From the NCBI GenBank assembly GCA_020848455.1, contig JADLAB010000309.1:1-51938 (forward strand): 51,938 bases of DNA. The letters run 5' to 3'. Every line of letters begins with the position of its first letter. Position 1 is the first letter of the stretch. Made by a program: the position numbers and the translations under genes. Positions 1 to 9,712 of this stretch are shown piece after piece. This DNA comes from Polyangiaceae bacterium (lineage in GTDB: Bacteria; Myxococcota_A; Polyangia; Polyangiales; Polyangiaceae). The notes under the pieces were generated by a model, which saw only the letters and a list, made by a program, of their open reading frames with translations, did no database searches and was not told the origin of the DNA.

Positions 1-2049
1 GCCCGGACAGGGGTTGCCGGCGTGGTTCGCGCAGCTGCCGCTCGCGTTGCAGGTGTCGGCGCCGTTGCAGTAGAGGCTGTCGCTGCAGCTCGTGCCGCTC
101 GTGTCGAAGGCCGTGCAGTTGTCGTTCGTCTCGTTGCACGAGTCGTTGCAGTTCGGCCCCGCGTTGTGACCCGGGCAGGGGTTGCCCGCGTGGACGCTGC
201 AGGTCCCGCCGCCGCAGGTGTCGGCGCCGTTGCAGTAGGCGCCGTCGCTGCAGTTCGCGCTGTTGTTCGTGTGCTGCGGCGCGCCGCCCACGCACTGCTC
301 GGTCGTGCAGACGTTCGGCTCGTCGGGGGGCACGTCGACGTTGTTGGCCACGCTCGTGGTGCCGCCGTTCTGGCACTGCAGCTGCTGGCAGTCTCCCCCG
401 GTCTGGCAAGCCAGGGCCGCGAGCGTGCCGTTCGTCTGGTTGACGCACTGGTTCGACGCGTTGCAGACGCGGCACAGGCAGGTCGGGTCGCCGCACTGCG
501 TGCTGTTGTTGCACTGCACGCACGAGCCCGTCCCGTTGCAGTAGCTGCCACCGTTCTGGCTGCAGGCGAAGTCGATGGCCCGGTTCGGGTGCTGCGGCAC
601 GCCGTTCGAGCAGGACTCGCTCGTGCACTGGTTGCCGTCGTCCGCGGGCACGTCGGTGTTGAAGGCCACGCTCTGGATGCCGCCCGAGGCGTTGCAGCGC
701 AGCTGCTGGCAGTCGCCACCGACCTGAGGCGGGTCACCGGCGTACTGCGGCACGGACGGGAGAGCGACGTTGTTGTTGCGGTTCGTGGAGCTGCAGACGT
801 GCGTCGTCGTGTTGCAGAAGTGGTCGACGCAGAACACGTCGGAGGCGCACTGCGCGTCCTGGGTGCACCCCACGCAGGCGCCGAGGCCGTCGCAGTAGAG
901 GGTGCCGCCGACGCCGCAGGCGGTGTTCAACACGAGCGGCGGGTTGCTCGGCGTGCCGTTCACGTCACACACGTCGCTCGTGCAGTCGTTGTTGTCGAAC
1001 GGCACATCGCTCTGGAGGACGTTGTCCTTCTGGCCGCCGGCCCCGTCACAGACGCGCAGCTTGCAGTCCCCGTCCTGCTGCACGAACAGCGGGGTGTCGA
1101 CCGCCGTGAAGCTCTGGCCGCACGCATGTGCGACACAGGTGCGAGTCTGGCAGTCGTCGTTCCCCGGCAGCGCGGTGCAGTCGACGGGGTCGTTGCACGC
1201 CACGCACGCGGGGCTCGCGATGTCGTCGCTGCAGACCGTGCCGCCGTTCTCTGCGCAGGGCGTGCCGCCGGCGACCGGCTCGTTCGACGGCGTGCCCTCG
1301 GTGCAGATGTCGGTCGTGCACTGGTTGTCGTCGTCGGGGACGTCGCCGTCGTCGGTGACGTTCTGCACGACACCGGCGGCGCACATGATGAGCTGGCAGT
1401 CGCCGTCGATCTGGGAGCTCGACGGCGCCGGCTCGTTGTCGAGGGCGGTGTGGACGCAGCTGCCGCTCGCCACGTCGCAGGTGTCGAGCGTGCACGGCAG
1501 GCTGTCGTCGCAGTCCGTCGCCGCGGTCGCCGGGGTGCAGTCGACGACGCATACGCCACCGGCAGCGCAGGTACCCGCGTGGTCGTTGGCGTCGTGGCAG
1601 GCGCTCCCCGCCGGCAGCGGGAGGTTCTCGGGGCCGTTCGCGGTGCACGAGTCGGTGGTGCAGTCGTTGTCGTCGTACGGCTTGTCGGTCGCGTCGTCGA
1701 TCTCGTCGTACACGCCGGCCGCGCAGGTGCGCGTGAGGCAGTCCTGCGGTACCTGGTCCGCCATCGGACCGTCGGGCAGCGGGTCGTTGACGCAGGTACC
1801 CTCGGTCGTACAGCTGTCGTCCGTGCACGGCGTGCCGTCGTCGCACTGCGAGGCGACGGTGCACTCCTGGCTCTGGGTGCCCTCGCGGGGCAAGGAGCAA
1901 CCCGTGAAGCAGCCGTGGAGCACGAGCGACGCCAGCATGCCCACCGCGATCCACGGCATCAGGCGACGCGACCTCGTCGGCTGCGGTGCGGGCGCGCGGG
2001 ACGTAGGCGAAGCGGACGGCGTGCGGGGTGCGGGCCGAGGTGATCTCAT
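1..2049 (-). CDS. Cys-rich repeat surface lipoprotein, 3' end beyond window
   Basis: The frame is open without a stop from an ATG at 2049 to the left edge, about 683 codons, so the C-terminus is missing. The ATG has AGGA about 7 nt upstream. A hydrophobic stretch follows a basic n-region and ends in LVLHGC, a plausible lipobox, with a second Cys shortly after. The rest is Cys-, Asp-, Asn- and Thr-rich, with recurring units such as DDGTPCTDDSC, DDDNQCTTDIC, GGDCQQLRC and YCNGADTC followed by HAGNPCPG. This style of repeat is common in large exported myxobacterial proteins, where the Cys probably pair as disulfides. Function is unknown; a surface or adhesive role is inference. An alternative ATG at 1959 would remove the basic n-region. 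Downstream of glgA on the same strand but 198 bp away, so probably independently expressed. Confidence 0.8.
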   Translation of the reverse strand, partial: MRSPRPAPRTPSASPTSRAPAPQPTRSRRLMPWIAVGMLASLVLHGCFTGCSLPREGTQSQECTVASQCDDGTPCTDDSCTTEGTCVNDPLPDGPMADQVPQDCLTRTCAAGVYDEIDDATDKPYDDNDCTTDSCTANGPENLPLPAGSACHDANDHAGTCAAGGVCVVDCTPATAATDCDDSLPCTLDTCDVASGSCVHTALDNEPAPSSSQIDGDCQLIMCAAGVVQNVTDDGDVPDDDNQCTTDICTEGTPSNEPVAGGTPCAENGGTVCSDDIASPACVACNDPVDCTALPGNDDCQTRTCVAHACGQSFTAVDTPLFVQQDGDCKLRVCDGAGGQKDNVLQSDVPFDNNDCTSDVCDVNGTPSNPPLVLNTACGVGGTLYCDGLGACVGCTQDAQCASDVFCVDHFCNTTTHVCSSTNRNNNVALPSVPQYAGDPPQVGGDCQQLRCNASGGIQSVAFNTDVPADDGNQCTSESCSNGVPQHPNRAIDFACSQNGGSYCNGTGSCVQCNNSTQCGDPTCLCRVCNASNQCVNQTNGTLAALACQTGGDCQQLQCQNGGTTSVANNVDVPPDEPNVCTTEQCVGGAPQHTNNSANCSDGAYCNGADTCGGGTCSVHAGNPCPGHNAGPNCNDSCNETNDNCTAFDTSGTSCSDSLYCNGADTCNASGSCANHAGNPCPG

Positions 2050-2247
2050 CTGTGTTCCTGACAAAGCAGCGAAGAGCGCAGGTCACCGGGATTGTCTCAC
2101 GCAGGCCCGCCGAGGGCGAGCGCCGTCGGCAGCTCGGCCGGGGTCGCCGCCAGGGCAGCCCGGTGCCGGGCCCACACGGCCCCGCACCCGACCATGCCGT
2201 CCGCGACGGCGCGCACGACGGGCCGTCGCGGGCCGCTCGGCTCTGGC

Positions 2248-3744
2248 TCAGGTCGCGGGGCGCTCGGCGTACAGCTTCGCGTAGCGCCGGGCGGGCCGCT
2301 CCCAGGACAGATCGAGCCTCATCGTGCGCCGTCGCAGCGCCGCCCAGCGCGGGGTGCGCATGGCGCTGAGCGCCCGTTCCACGGCGCCCACGAGCGCGGT
2401 CGTGCTCGGCTCCTCGAAGAGGAAGCCCGTCCCGGTCGCGAGGCCGGCGTCGCAGTCCACGATGGTGTCGCACAGGCCGCCGACGGCGTGCGCGATCGGT
2501 GGCGCACCGTAGCGCTGCCCGTACTGCTGCACGAGACCGCACGGCTCGTGGCGCGAGGGGACGAGCACGGCGTCGGCGGCCGCGAGCAGGCGGTGGCTCA
2601 TCGGCTCGCTCACGCCGCCGAGGTAGCGTGCGCCGGGCTCGCCGCGCACGGCGTCGGTGAGCGCCTGGACGAGCGCCGGGTCGCCCGTGCCGGCGACGAC
2701 GACCTGGCAGCCGGCCTGGGTGAGGCGCGGTAGCGCACTCGCCAGCAGATCGCTGCCCTTCTGCGCGTCGACCCGCCCGAGTGCCACGAGCAGCGGCCGG
2801 TCCGGATCGACGGCGAGCTCGAGCTCGTTGCAGAGCGTCGCCTTGCAGCGGCCCTTGTTGCTGGGCTCCTCCGCGTCGTAGCGAGCCGGCAGGTACGGGT
2901 CGGTCGCGGGGCTCCACACGGCGTAGTCGACGCCGTTCGTGATGCCGACGAGCCGGTCACCGAAGCCCGCGAAGACGCCGTCGAGCCCGTGGCCCCTGGC
3001 TGCCGTGGCGAGCTCGCGGGCGTACGTCGGCGACACCGTCGTGACGACGTCCGCCGAGAGAGCCCCGAGCTTCAGACAGTTGAGCTTGCCGTAGAACTCG
3101 CCGAGCCCCGGGTGGAAGTCGGCCGCGTCGATCCCAAGCTCGAGCGCGGTCTCGCGCGGTGCGACGCCCTGGAAGGCGCCGTTGTGGACGGTGAGCACGC
3201 GCCGCACGCCCTTGCCCCGCAGGAAGTACGGCACGAGCGCCGCCGGCCAGTCGTGCGCATGCACCACGTCGAAGGGCTTTCCCCCCGCGCTGCGACGCAG
3301 GGCGAGCTCTGCCGCCGCGCGGGCGAAGACCCCGAAGCGGAAGACCTCCTCGGGATCGCCCTCGCCCTCACTGCCGTAGACGCCCCGGGCGGCGGCGTGG
3401 CCGGCCTCGGGCGGCTGCTCGGCTCCGCCCACGTCGGTCGCGGCCGGCCGGTCGAACAGACCCGGAACATCGATGAGGACCAGCTCCACGGCGGAGCCGA
3501 GCCGGCCGTCGTAGAGCGTTGCCTCGAGGGGCGCCCCGCCGGCGCGGCTCACGGGCAGGCGCAGCGGGGTCAGCCGTCGGGCCAGCATGGCGCCGCTCGA
3601 CTCGTCGGCACGGTAGCGCGGCATCGCGAGCGTGATCTTGTGTCCCAGACGCGAGAGGGTCTTGGCGAGTGCCGCCACCGCGTCCGCGAGCCCGCCGACC
3701 TTGGCGATCGGGCTCACCTCCGAGCTGACCATGAGTATGTCCAT
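2248..3744 (-). CDS. glgA: glycogen synthase (GT5, ADP-glucose type)
   Basis: A 498-residue protein, the normal family length. It transfers glucose from ADP-glucose to the non-reducing end of an alpha-1,4-glucan in the cytoplasm. The N-terminus MDILMVSSEVSPIAKVGGLA carries the KxGGL nucleotide-sugar motif. DVVHAHDWPAAL, TVHNGAFQG and the C-terminal PSRHEPCGLVQQYGQRYG block (with the conserved Glu of retaining GT-B enzymes) are typical of GlgA. The frame extends upstream, but homology begins at the ATG at 3744. It is divergent from the pseudouridine synthase gene across 190 bp. No clear ribosome binding site lies close to the start. No other glycogen genes are nearby, although pgi follows 1.3 kb away. 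Confidence 0.93.
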   Translation of the reverse strand: MDILMVSSEVSPIAKVGGLADAVAALAKTLSRLGHKITLAMPRYRADESSGAMLARRLTPLRLPVSRAGGAPLEATLYDGRLGSAVELVLIDVPGLFDRPAATDVGGAEQPPEAGHAAARGVYGSEGEGDPEEVFRFGVFARAAAELALRRSAGGKPFDVVHAHDWPAALVPYFLRGKGVRRVLTVHNGAFQGVAPRETALELGIDAADFHPGLGEFYGKLNCLKLGALSADVVTTVSPTYARELATAARGHGLDGVFAGFGDRLVGITNGVDYAVWSPATDPYLPARYDAEEPSNKGRCKATLCNELELAVDPDRPLLVALGRVDAQKGSDLLASALPRLTQAGCQVVVAGTGDPALVQALTDAVRGEPGARYLGGVSEPMSHRLLAAADAVLVPSRHEPCGLVQQYGQRYGAPPIAHAVGGLCDTIVDCDAGLATGTGFLFEEPSTTALVGAVERALSAMRTPRWAALRRRTMRLDLSWERPARRYAKLYAERPAT

Positions 3745-3934
3745 GCTTGCTGCCGTCGCCGCTCCTCGGCGGCCTGTTCCGTCGTGCGCCCGGTCCTGGC
3801 CGGGCCGCGCGCGGCGGCGCAGCTCTACGCCCATGCCCCCACGGCGACAAGCGGCGGCGCGCGCCGGGAGCGCGGCAGCCTTCGACAGGCGGCGCCGTCC
3901 GGGGCAGGATCGCAGCGCATCCCCGCACGGCGCA

Positions 3935-5062
3935 ATGACGACGACCCCGACGCGACCCGACGCCCGAGCCGCCGGCAGCAACGAGCTGCCCTGGCGCGAG
4001 CAGCTGCGCCGCGGTGACGTCGAGGTCGTGCGGCCCACCGAGGTTCCGGCCGACGCGATCGTGAAGCTCCTGCGCGTGCCACCGGAGTCGGCCGGGATGC
4101 GCCTGGACCGCTTCGTCCAGACCCAGCTCCGCGCGACGAGCCGGAGTCGCTCGCAGCGCATCATCGCGCGCGGCGCCTACACACCGGCCGGTGCGCGGCT
4201 GCACAAGAACCACCGGCTCAAGGCCGAGGAGCGCGTCGCCATGTGGCGCGCCCCCTGGGACGAGCTGACGCCCGACATCCCGCTCGCGTACCTCTACGAG
4301 GACGCGCACCTCTTGGCGATCGACAAGCCGCCGTTCGTGGCCGTCCACCCCACGGCGCGGCATCACCGGAGCACCGTCGTCATGCTCCTCGAGGCGCAGC
4401 GCCCCGGCGAGCACCTGACGCTCGGCCACCGCATCGACCGCGAGACGAGCGGCGTGCTCCTCTTGGCCAAGACGCGCGCGGCGGATCGCGCGCTGAAGGC
4501 GATGCTCGAGGCGAAGAGCAACGAGTCGCTCGGCGGCGCCACCCGCGGTGCCCTCGGCCCGAACGGTGTCGTGAAGCGCTACCTCGCGCTCGCGTGGGGG
4601 ACGCCCGCGTGGGACGAGCTCGGCTGCGAGCTGCCGCTCGAGCCCGACGCGGGCAACCCGCTGCGCGTGAAGATGCGCGTGGCCGAGCGCGGCACCGGTC
4701 TGCCCGCCGTGACGTGGTTCGAGACGCTCGGCCGCCGGATCGACCCCACGAGCGGGCGGCGCTACGCGCTCCTGCGGGCGACGCTCTACACCGGCCGACA
4801 GCACCAGATCCGGGTGCACCTCGCCGCGCTCGGGCTGCCGATCGTGGGCGACAAGCTCTACGGGCCCGACGAGCGCATGCTGTCACGCGCCGCCGACGGC
4901 GCGCTCACGGCCGACGATCTCGGCGCCCTCGAGCTCGACCGGCACGCCCTGCACGCGACCGCGCTCGAGCTCGATCACCCGCTCACGGGCGAGCGCGTGA
5001 CCATCGGCTCGCCGCTCCCACCCGACCTCGCGACCTTCTGGGAGCGGCTCGTGCCCGCCTGA
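3935..5062 (+). CDS. RluA-family RNA pseudouridine synthase
   Basis: A 375-residue protein. An S4-like RNA-binding segment at residues about 52-100 (SAGMRLDRFVQTQLRATSRS) precedes the RluA catalytic domain. The signature LGHRIDRETSG holds the catalytic Asp (residue 168), and RQHQIRVHLAALGLPIVGD is the conserved C-terminal motif. It isomerises specific uridines of rRNA or tRNA; the target position cannot be assigned from sequence. The start is the ATG at 3935, the first Met giving a family-like N-terminus; the longer frame upstream runs antisense into glgA. A 40-residue polar N-terminal extension precedes the S4 region. It is convergent with pgi, with only 11 bp between the stop codons. Confidence 0.9.
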   Translation: MTTTPTRPDARAAGSNELPWREQLRRGDVEVVRPTEVPADAIVKLLRVPPESAGMRLDRFVQTQLRATSRSRSQRIIARGAYTPAGARLHKNHRLKAEERVAMWRAPWDELTPDIPLAYLYEDAHLLAIDKPPFVAVHPTARHHRSTVVMLLEAQRPGEHLTLGHRIDRETSGVLLLAKTRAADRALKAMLEAKSNESLGGATRGALGPNGVVKRYLALAWGTPAWDELGCELPLEPDAGNPLRVKMRVAERGTGLPAVTWFETLGRRIDPTSGRRYALLRATLYTGRQHQIRVHLAALGLPIVGDKLYGPDERMLSRAADGALTADDLGALELDRHALHATALELDHPLTGERVTIGSPLPPDLATFWERLVPA

Positions 5063-5073
5063 CCGCGGGCGCC

Positions 5074-6699
5074 TCAGCCCGCCGCCCGGTAGCGCGCGAG
5101 CCAGGGCTCGCCGGCGTGGGCGACCGACAGCTCGCTCACCACCCTGCTGCCAGGGTCGGCCGCGAGATGGCGCAGCACGCGCCACACCGTCTCGACGTCG
5201 TCCGTGCCGAGGCGGGCCGCCAGCTCCTCGGCCGTCGCGGGCCTGCCCGGGTCGGCCGCAAGCGCCGCCCGGAGCTTTTGCTGCAGGCCGAGGATCGCGC
5301 CCGCCGCGCGCTTGCCCGCCTCGACCCCCGGCTGGTGGTAGGCGTTCACGTGCACGAGCGACGCGTACAGCCCGACCGCCCGCTCGTAGAGCGCGACGAG
5401 CGCGCCGAGACGGGCGGCATCGAGCGCCGCGAGGGTGAGCAGCATGTGCCGCCGCCCACGCTCCGAGAGCGCCTGCCGCGTGCCGTGCAGGAAACCCGAG
5501 AGGTAGTCGCCGCTCGTGACGCCCGGCTCCACGTCGAAGCGCGGCCGGCCGGCGGCGCGGTCCTCGAGCACCTCGATGAAGGTCGCGAAGTAGTTGTCGA
5601 GCCCGTCGCGGAGCTGCTGGACGTAGGCATGCTGGTCGGTCGAGCCCTTGTTGCCGAACACGCTGAGACCCTGCGGCGCCGGCCGGCCGTCGAGGTCGAG
5701 CTCCTTGCCGACCGACTCCATCACGAGCTGCTGCAGGTAGCGGCCGAAGAGCTCGAGCCTGTCCTTGTACGGCAGGACCACCATGTCGCGCCGGCCCTTG
5801 CCCTCGCCCGCGAGGTACCAGGCGGCGGCGAGCAGCGCGGCCGGATTCTGCGCGAGCGCCGGGGCGCGCGTCGCCTCGTCCATCGTCCGGGCGCCCGAAA
5901 GTAGGCCGTCGACGTCGAAGCCGGCGAGCGCCGCGGGCAGGAGACCGACGGCGCTCGTCACGCTCGTGCGCCCGCCGACCCAGTCCCACATCGGGAAGCG
6001 TGCGAGCCAGCCCGCGCCGCGCGCCAGGCGGTCGAGCTCGCTGCCGTCCTGGGTCACCGCGACGGCGTGGCGCGCCAGGCTCGAGCCGCGCGCCTCGAGC
6101 GCCGCGCCGATCTCGAGCATGCCATTGCGGGTCTCCTTCGTGCCGCCGCTCTTCGAGATGACGACGACGAGCGCGCGGCCGAGGCCGTCTCCGAGGGCGG
6201 CCGTGAGCCGGTCGATGCCGTCCGGATCGGTGTTGTCGACGAAGTGGAGCGGCAGCGGATCGGCAGCGCCCCCGAGCGCGCCCGCGAGCAGCTGCCCGCC
6301 GAGCGCGGAGCCGCCGATGCCGACGACGAGCACGCGCTCGAAGGGCTCACCCGCCTCTCCCCTACCCCCGACGCGCACCGCGCCGGCGTGCACGTCGCGC
6401 GCGAAGGCCTTCACGTCCGCGACGGCCTGCCGCACGGCCGCACCGAGCTCCGGCTCCGGTGCGAGCTCGGGCGCGCGCAGCCAGTAGTGGCCGACGCGGC
6501 GCCCCTCGTCGGGGTTCGCGACGGCGCCCCGCTCGAGCTCGGCCATGTGCGCGAACGCGCGCGCGAGCGGCGCCGCGAGCGGCGCGTACTCCTCGGGCGG
6601 CGAGCCCATGCCCGACACGTCCACGGTGAGCCCGAGCCCCGGGTGGTGGTAGCTCAGGCGCTGCAACCTCTGCCAGCGAAGGGCGGCGTTCGACGTCAT
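5074..6699 (-). CDS. pgi: glucose-6-phosphate isomerase
   Basis: A 541-residue cytoplasmic enzyme interconverting glucose 6-phosphate and fructose 6-phosphate. Two SIS-type sugar-phosphate regions are visible. [14 protein letters not shown] (about 125-138) and [14 protein letters not shown] (about 181-194) form the first; [20 protein letters not shown] (about 241-260) and [10 protein letters not shown] with [15 protein letters not shown] (about 324-366) hold the second site and catalytic residues. The last 70 residues, after the expected end of the second domain, form an Ala-rich segment containing [20 protein letters not shown] that looks like a small winged-helix-like extension. The start is the ATG at 6699. 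It is divergent from the Gre-like gene, 84 bp apart. Confidence 0.93.
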   Translation of the reverse strand: MTSNAALRWQRLQRLSYHHPGLGLTVDVSGMGSPPEEYAPLAAPLARAFAHMAELERGAVANPDEGRRVGHYWLRAPELAPEPELGAAVRQAVADVKAFARDVHAGAVRVGGRGEAGEPFERVLVVGIGGSALGGQLLAGALGGAADPLPLHFVDNTDPDGIDRLTAALGDGLGRALVVVISKSGGTKETRNGMLEIGAALEARGSSLARHAVAVTQDGSELDRLARGAGWLARFPMWDWVGGRTSVTSAVGLLPAALAGFDVDGLLSGARTMDEATRAPALAQNPAALLAAAWYLAGEGKGRRDMVVLPYKDRLELFGRYLQQLVMESVGKELDLDGRPAPQGLSVFGNKGSTDQHAYVQQLRDGLDNYFATFIEVLEDRAAGRPRFDVEPGVTSGDYLSGFLHGTRQALSERGRRHMLLTLAALDAARLGALVALYERAVGLYASLVHVNAYHQPGVEAGKRAAGAILGLQQKLRAALAADPGRPATAEELAARLGTDDVETVWRVLRHLAADPGSRVVSELSVAHAGEPWLARYRAAG

Positions 6700-6783
6700 G
6701 GCACCGTTCTAGGCCGCGCACCGGCCGGGCGTCGAGAGCGGGCGCCGCCCGCGCCCCGCCCCGGGATGCGCTACGAGTGGTCC

Positions 6784-7230
6784 ATGTCACGAGCCTTCGT
6801 GCGCGAGGACGACGCGCGCCCCGACGAGCCCGCGCTGCCCGTCGACGAGCGCGAGGCCCCGGTGACGCCGCTCGGGCACGCGCGCCTGACGGAGCGGCTC
6901 GCCGAGCTCGCGCGCCAGCCTACCGAGGGTCGCGCGACCCGCCAGCTCGCACGCCGGCTCGAGCGGCTGCACGTCGTGCACGGTCCCCCGCCCGACCGCG
7001 AGCGCGTCGCCTTCGGCGCGCGCGTGACGGTCGAGGGCGAGGACGGCGGACGTGCGACGTTTCGCATCGTGGGGCCGGACGAGACCGCCTTCCACGAGGG
7101 CGGCGTGAGCGTCGCCTCGCCGGTCGCCCGGGCCCTGCTCGGCGCGCGCGTCGGCGACGCCGTCCGTGTGCAGCGACCGCGCGGCGCGCACGAGGTCGTG
7201 ATCTGCCAGGTCGTCTACGCCGACCCGTGA
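6784..7230 (+). CDS. GreA/GreB-like transcription elongation factor
   Basis: A 148-residue protein. The N-terminus MSRAFVREDD is typical of a short GreA/GreB subgroup. A charged helical region (about 25-68, rich in Leu, Arg and Glu) takes the place of the coiled coil, and the C-terminal FKBP-like Gre domain follows, with GARVTVEGEDGGRATFRIVG and SVASPVARALLGARVGDAV. Classical Gre factors stimulate RNA cleavage by backtracked RNA polymerase through acidic residues at the coiled-coil tip. The coiled coil here is short, so cleavage activity is uncertain and a role as a secondary-channel binder without cleavage is possible. The ATG at 6784 was chosen because it gives the family N-terminus; an upstream ATG at 6766 adds six residues. 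Confidence 0.8.
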   Translation: MSRAFVREDDARPDEPALPVDEREAPVTPLGHARLTERLAELARQPTEGRATRQLARRLERLHVVHGPPPDRERVAFGARVTVEGEDGGRATFRIVGPDETAFHEGGVSVASPVARALLGARVGDAVRVQRPRGAHEVVICQVVYADP

Positions 7231-7242
7231 CGCGCGCCGCCG

Positions 7243-7677
7243 TCAGCCGCCCCGGGGCGCGGCCGCAGGCGACGCGAGGTGCGCCGTGAAGATCGCGCGC
7301 ACGTCCTCGGGCATGTCGCAGGAGCGCACGGCCTCGAGCTTGGTCGTGACCACCTTGTGGAAGATCTCGGCCGCGAGCACGCCGTCGCTCTGGCGCAGCA
7401 TGCGGTAGTGGAGCCGCGCGCTGCGGCGGCCGAGCTCGGCGGTCGTCGTCTCGATGCGGAGGGCGTCGCCGTAGCGTAGCGGCGCGAGGAAGCGCGCCGT
7501 GAGCTCGACGGCGGGCAACCCGATGCGGCGTCGCATGATGAGGTCCGGGTAGCCGCCCGGCAGCGCGCCGAAGAAGTGCTCCATCGCCTCGTGGGCGTAG
7601 CTCGAGAAGCACGCGAAGAACACGATGCCCGCCGCATCCACCTCCTCGAACTTCACCGCGCGCAGGAACGGCACCAT
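7243..7677 (-). CDS. acyl-CoA thioesterase, 4-hydroxybenzoyl-CoA type hotdog
   Basis: A 144-residue single hotdog domain. The N-terminal motif VDAAGIVFFACFSSYAHEAM matches the 4HBT family, whose catalytic Asp would be Asp14, and AELTARF-like and SARLHYRM strands follow. These enzymes hydrolyse acyl- or aryl-CoA thioesters; the substrate cannot be predicted. It lies 8 bp after the DUF3501 gene and is the last gene of the PerR-rubrerythrin unit, so it is probably co-transcribed. Whether it belongs to the redox function or is merely carried along is open. It is convergent with the Gre-like gene, 12 bp apart. Confidence 0.85.
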   Translation of the reverse strand: MVPFLRAVKFEEVDAAGIVFFACFSSYAHEAMEHFFGALPGGYPDLIMRRRIGLPAVELTARFLAPLRYGDALRIETTTAELGRRSARLHYRMLRQSDGVLAAEIFHKVVTTKLEAVRSCDMPEDVRAIFTAHLASPAAAPRGG

Positions 7678-7685
7678 GGCGGCGC

Positions 7686-8270
7686 TCAGCTGCTCCAGCC
7701 GAGGTCCTCGGCGAGCGCCGTCAGCGTCGCCGCCGACAGCTCGGTCCGGCACTCGTAGCGCGGGTGCTTGACGACGAGCGCGGCGCTGGCCGCGCGGCTG
7801 CGCAAGCGCGCAGCCAGCGGCGCCGGGAGCGGGAGCTTCAGGTAGTGCACGGCCGTCGTGCGGTCGGGGACCGCCTCCGGGCGCTTGCCGACGGCCGGCA
7901 CGAGCTGCCCATCCACCTCGAGGCCGACGTGGTCCTCGAGCCCGGCGAGCTCGCCGAGCATGCGCTCGCGTAGCTCGCGCTCCGGTATCTCGACGAACAG
8001 CGTGAAGGACAGCTCGTCGTCGCCCGGCACGAGCTCGTTGTAGGTATCGATCTCGTGCTGCACGGCCGCCTCGCGGTTGATGCGCTCCGTGCGCAGCATC
8101 TCCTGGATCTGCAGGAGCACCGTGTCGCGGTTCTCGAACGTCGCCGACAGGTGCGCGCCGAGCGCGACGCGCCGCGGGCGCTTGTCCTCGATGACACGGA
8201 CCCGGAAACGCTCGCGCACCAGCTCGTACTCGCCGAGCGGCAGGATCTCGCTCCGTTGGATGGGTTTCAC
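7686..8270 (-). CDS. DUF3501 family protein
   Basis: About 194 residues. [22 protein letters not shown] and the segment [19 protein letters not shown] are hallmarks of DUF3501, a family with no established biochemistry that is often found beside rubrerythrin and a two-cluster Fe-S oxidoreductase, as it is here. The GTG at 8270 is preferred: GAGGGGAG lies 8 nt upstream of it, whereas the alternative GTG at 8279 would sit directly on that ribosome binding site. There is no signal peptide or membrane segment, and only one Cys (in YECRTE), so it is unlikely to carry a metal cluster by itself. A partner or regulatory subunit of the Fe-S protein is inference. The gap to the Fe-S gene is 36 bp. Confidence 0.8.
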   Translation of the reverse strand: MKPIQRSEILPLGEYELVRERFRVRVIEDKRPRRVALGAHLSATFENRDTVLLQIQEMLRTERINREAAVQHEIDTYNELVPGDDELSFTLFVEIPERELRERMLGELAGLEDHVGLEVDGQLVPAVGKRPEAVPDRTTAVHYLKLPLPAPLAARLRSRAASAALVVKHPRYECRTELSAATLTALAEDLGWSS

Positions 8271-8306
8271 GGCACACACTCCCCTCTCGTCGTTTCGTGG
8301 TCGCCG

Positions 8307-9626
8307 TCAGGACGGCAGGCCGTAGGCGCGCGCCAGCGCCTCGACCGGATGCATCGCCGGCTTCTTGCGCTCGTGCAGGAGACGCAGCGCCGAGAGCCCA
8401 CAGTCCGTGAGCACGAGGTCGGGCTCGAAGGCGTCGACGTCCGCGACGAGCTTCTGCGCGTAGCGCCGCCCCGTCTCGTAGTGCGCGGCCTTCATGCCCC
8501 AGGTGCCGTCGACGGCAGAGCACTGCTCGACGACGCGCACCTCGGTGTCGGGCACCAGGCGCCCGATGAGCTTGGCCGCCGGGAAGCCGATCTTCTGGGC
8601 GCGCAGGTGGCAGGCGGCGTGATAGGCGACGCGCCCGAGCGGCGTCTTGAAGTCGCGGTTCAGGCGCTTGTCGCGCGCGAGCCGATCGAGGAACTCCATC
8701 AGGTCGAGCGTCGCCCCGGCGACGGTGCGCACGTCGTCCTCGGGTACGTACTCGGGCCACTCGCGCTTCATCGTGTAGGCGCAGGTCGGCGCCGGCACGA
8801 GGATGGGCAGCCCCTTCTTCGCGTGCGGCAGGAGCAGCGGCACGTTGTGCCGCACCTTGGCGACGAAGCGCTCCACGTCGCCGCCGTCGAGGTTCGGCAT
8901 GCCGCAGCAGGTCTCGTCGACGGTGTGCACGCGAAAGCCGTTGTGCTCGAGCACGCGCACGGCCGCCTGCGGGACGCCGGGCGTGTTGTAGTTGCCGTAG
9001 CAGGTGGCGAAGAGCACCACCTCGCCGGCCTCCCCCGCCCGCGCCGCGGGCTCGTGGCGGCGCATCCAGGTCGGGAAGGTCTGTCGCGCCATCGGCGGCA
9101 GCGGGAACTCCGCCGAGATACCCGTCACCACCTCCTGCGCCTTGCGCACCAGCCGGTTCGCGAGCACGAGGTTCGCGATCGGCGCCGCGAAGCCGGAGCC
9201 CAGTTGGCCGACGAGCTGCGGCTCGCCGAGTGCGCGGTCGACGAACGAGACGCCGTCACGCGCCGCGCGGGCCGCCTTCTCGCGCGCCATCAGGCGCGGG
9301 AAATCGAGCAGCTCCGCGGCCTGCTCGTCCGCGGTGTACGGGCACTTGATGTAGCAGAGCTTGCACTGCCAGCACGCCTCGCTCACGACGCGCATGTCGG
9401 CGTCGTGGAGCGCCTCGGCACCGACCGCCCGGTGCGCGTCGATGTCGCGGTCGACCCGGGCGAAGAGCTCCGGGAAGCTGCCGCAGTAGTTCACGCACAT
9501 GCGGCACTCGTGGCACACCTGAAAGGTGCGCCGCAGCTCCGCCTCGAGATCGCGCGCGTCGTAGTAGCGCGGGTCGCTCGGGCTCGCTGCCGGCGGCGCG
9601 GCCGGGAATCGAGAGATCTCCTTCAT
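8307..9626 (-). CDS. two-cluster Fe-S oxidoreductase with CCG domains (GlpC/HdrD-like)
   Basis: A 439-residue soluble protein. Two ferredoxin-type [4Fe-4S] motifs are visible: Cys38, 41, 44, 48 ([11 protein letters not shown]) and Cys85, 88, 91, 95 ([11 protein letters not shown]). Two CCG-type segments follow. The first keeps a full CCG ([14 protein letters not shown]). The second is degenerate, [12 protein letters not shown], resembling GlpC-type proteins. Relatives pass electrons between flavoproteins, quinones or thiol/disulfide partners. The gene sits between rubrerythrin and DUF3501, so an electron-transfer role in peroxide reduction is a reasonable inference. The start at 9626 has GGAAGGAG about 9 nt upstream. 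Confidence 0.85.
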   Translation of the reverse strand: MKEISRFPAAPPAASPSDPRYYDARDLEAELRRTFQVCHECRMCVNYCGSFPELFARVDRDIDAHRAVGAEALHDADMRVVSEACWQCKLCYIKCPYTADEQAAELLDFPRLMAREKAARAARDGVSFVDRALGEPQLVGQLGSGFAAPIANLVLANRLVRKAQEVVTGISAEFPLPPMARQTFPTWMRRHEPAARAGEAGEVVLFATCYGNYNTPGVPQAAVRVLEHNGFRVHTVDETCCGMPNLDGGDVERFVAKVRHNVPLLLPHAKKGLPILVPAPTCAYTMKREWPEYVPEDDVRTVAGATLDLMEFLDRLARDKRLNRDFKTPLGRVAYHAACHLRAQKIGFPAAKLIGRLVPDTEVRVVEQCSAVDGTWGMKAAHYETGRRYAQKLVADVDAFEPDLVLTDCGLSALRLLHERKKPAMHPVEALARAYGLPS

Positions 9627-9712
9627 GGGCGCACGCTCCTTCCGGGGGGTCGCCCGTGCGCTCGCCACGGCGGAGCTCCGCGGCGAGCGGCAGGGCTGTT
9701 CGTGGCGGGCGG

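Noticed and set aside
22-2043. 673-codon open frame on the plus strand
   Set aside because: Antisense shadow of the Cys-rich lipoprotein; Val/Ala/Arg-rich low-complexity translation without any domain, as produced by GC3 bias.
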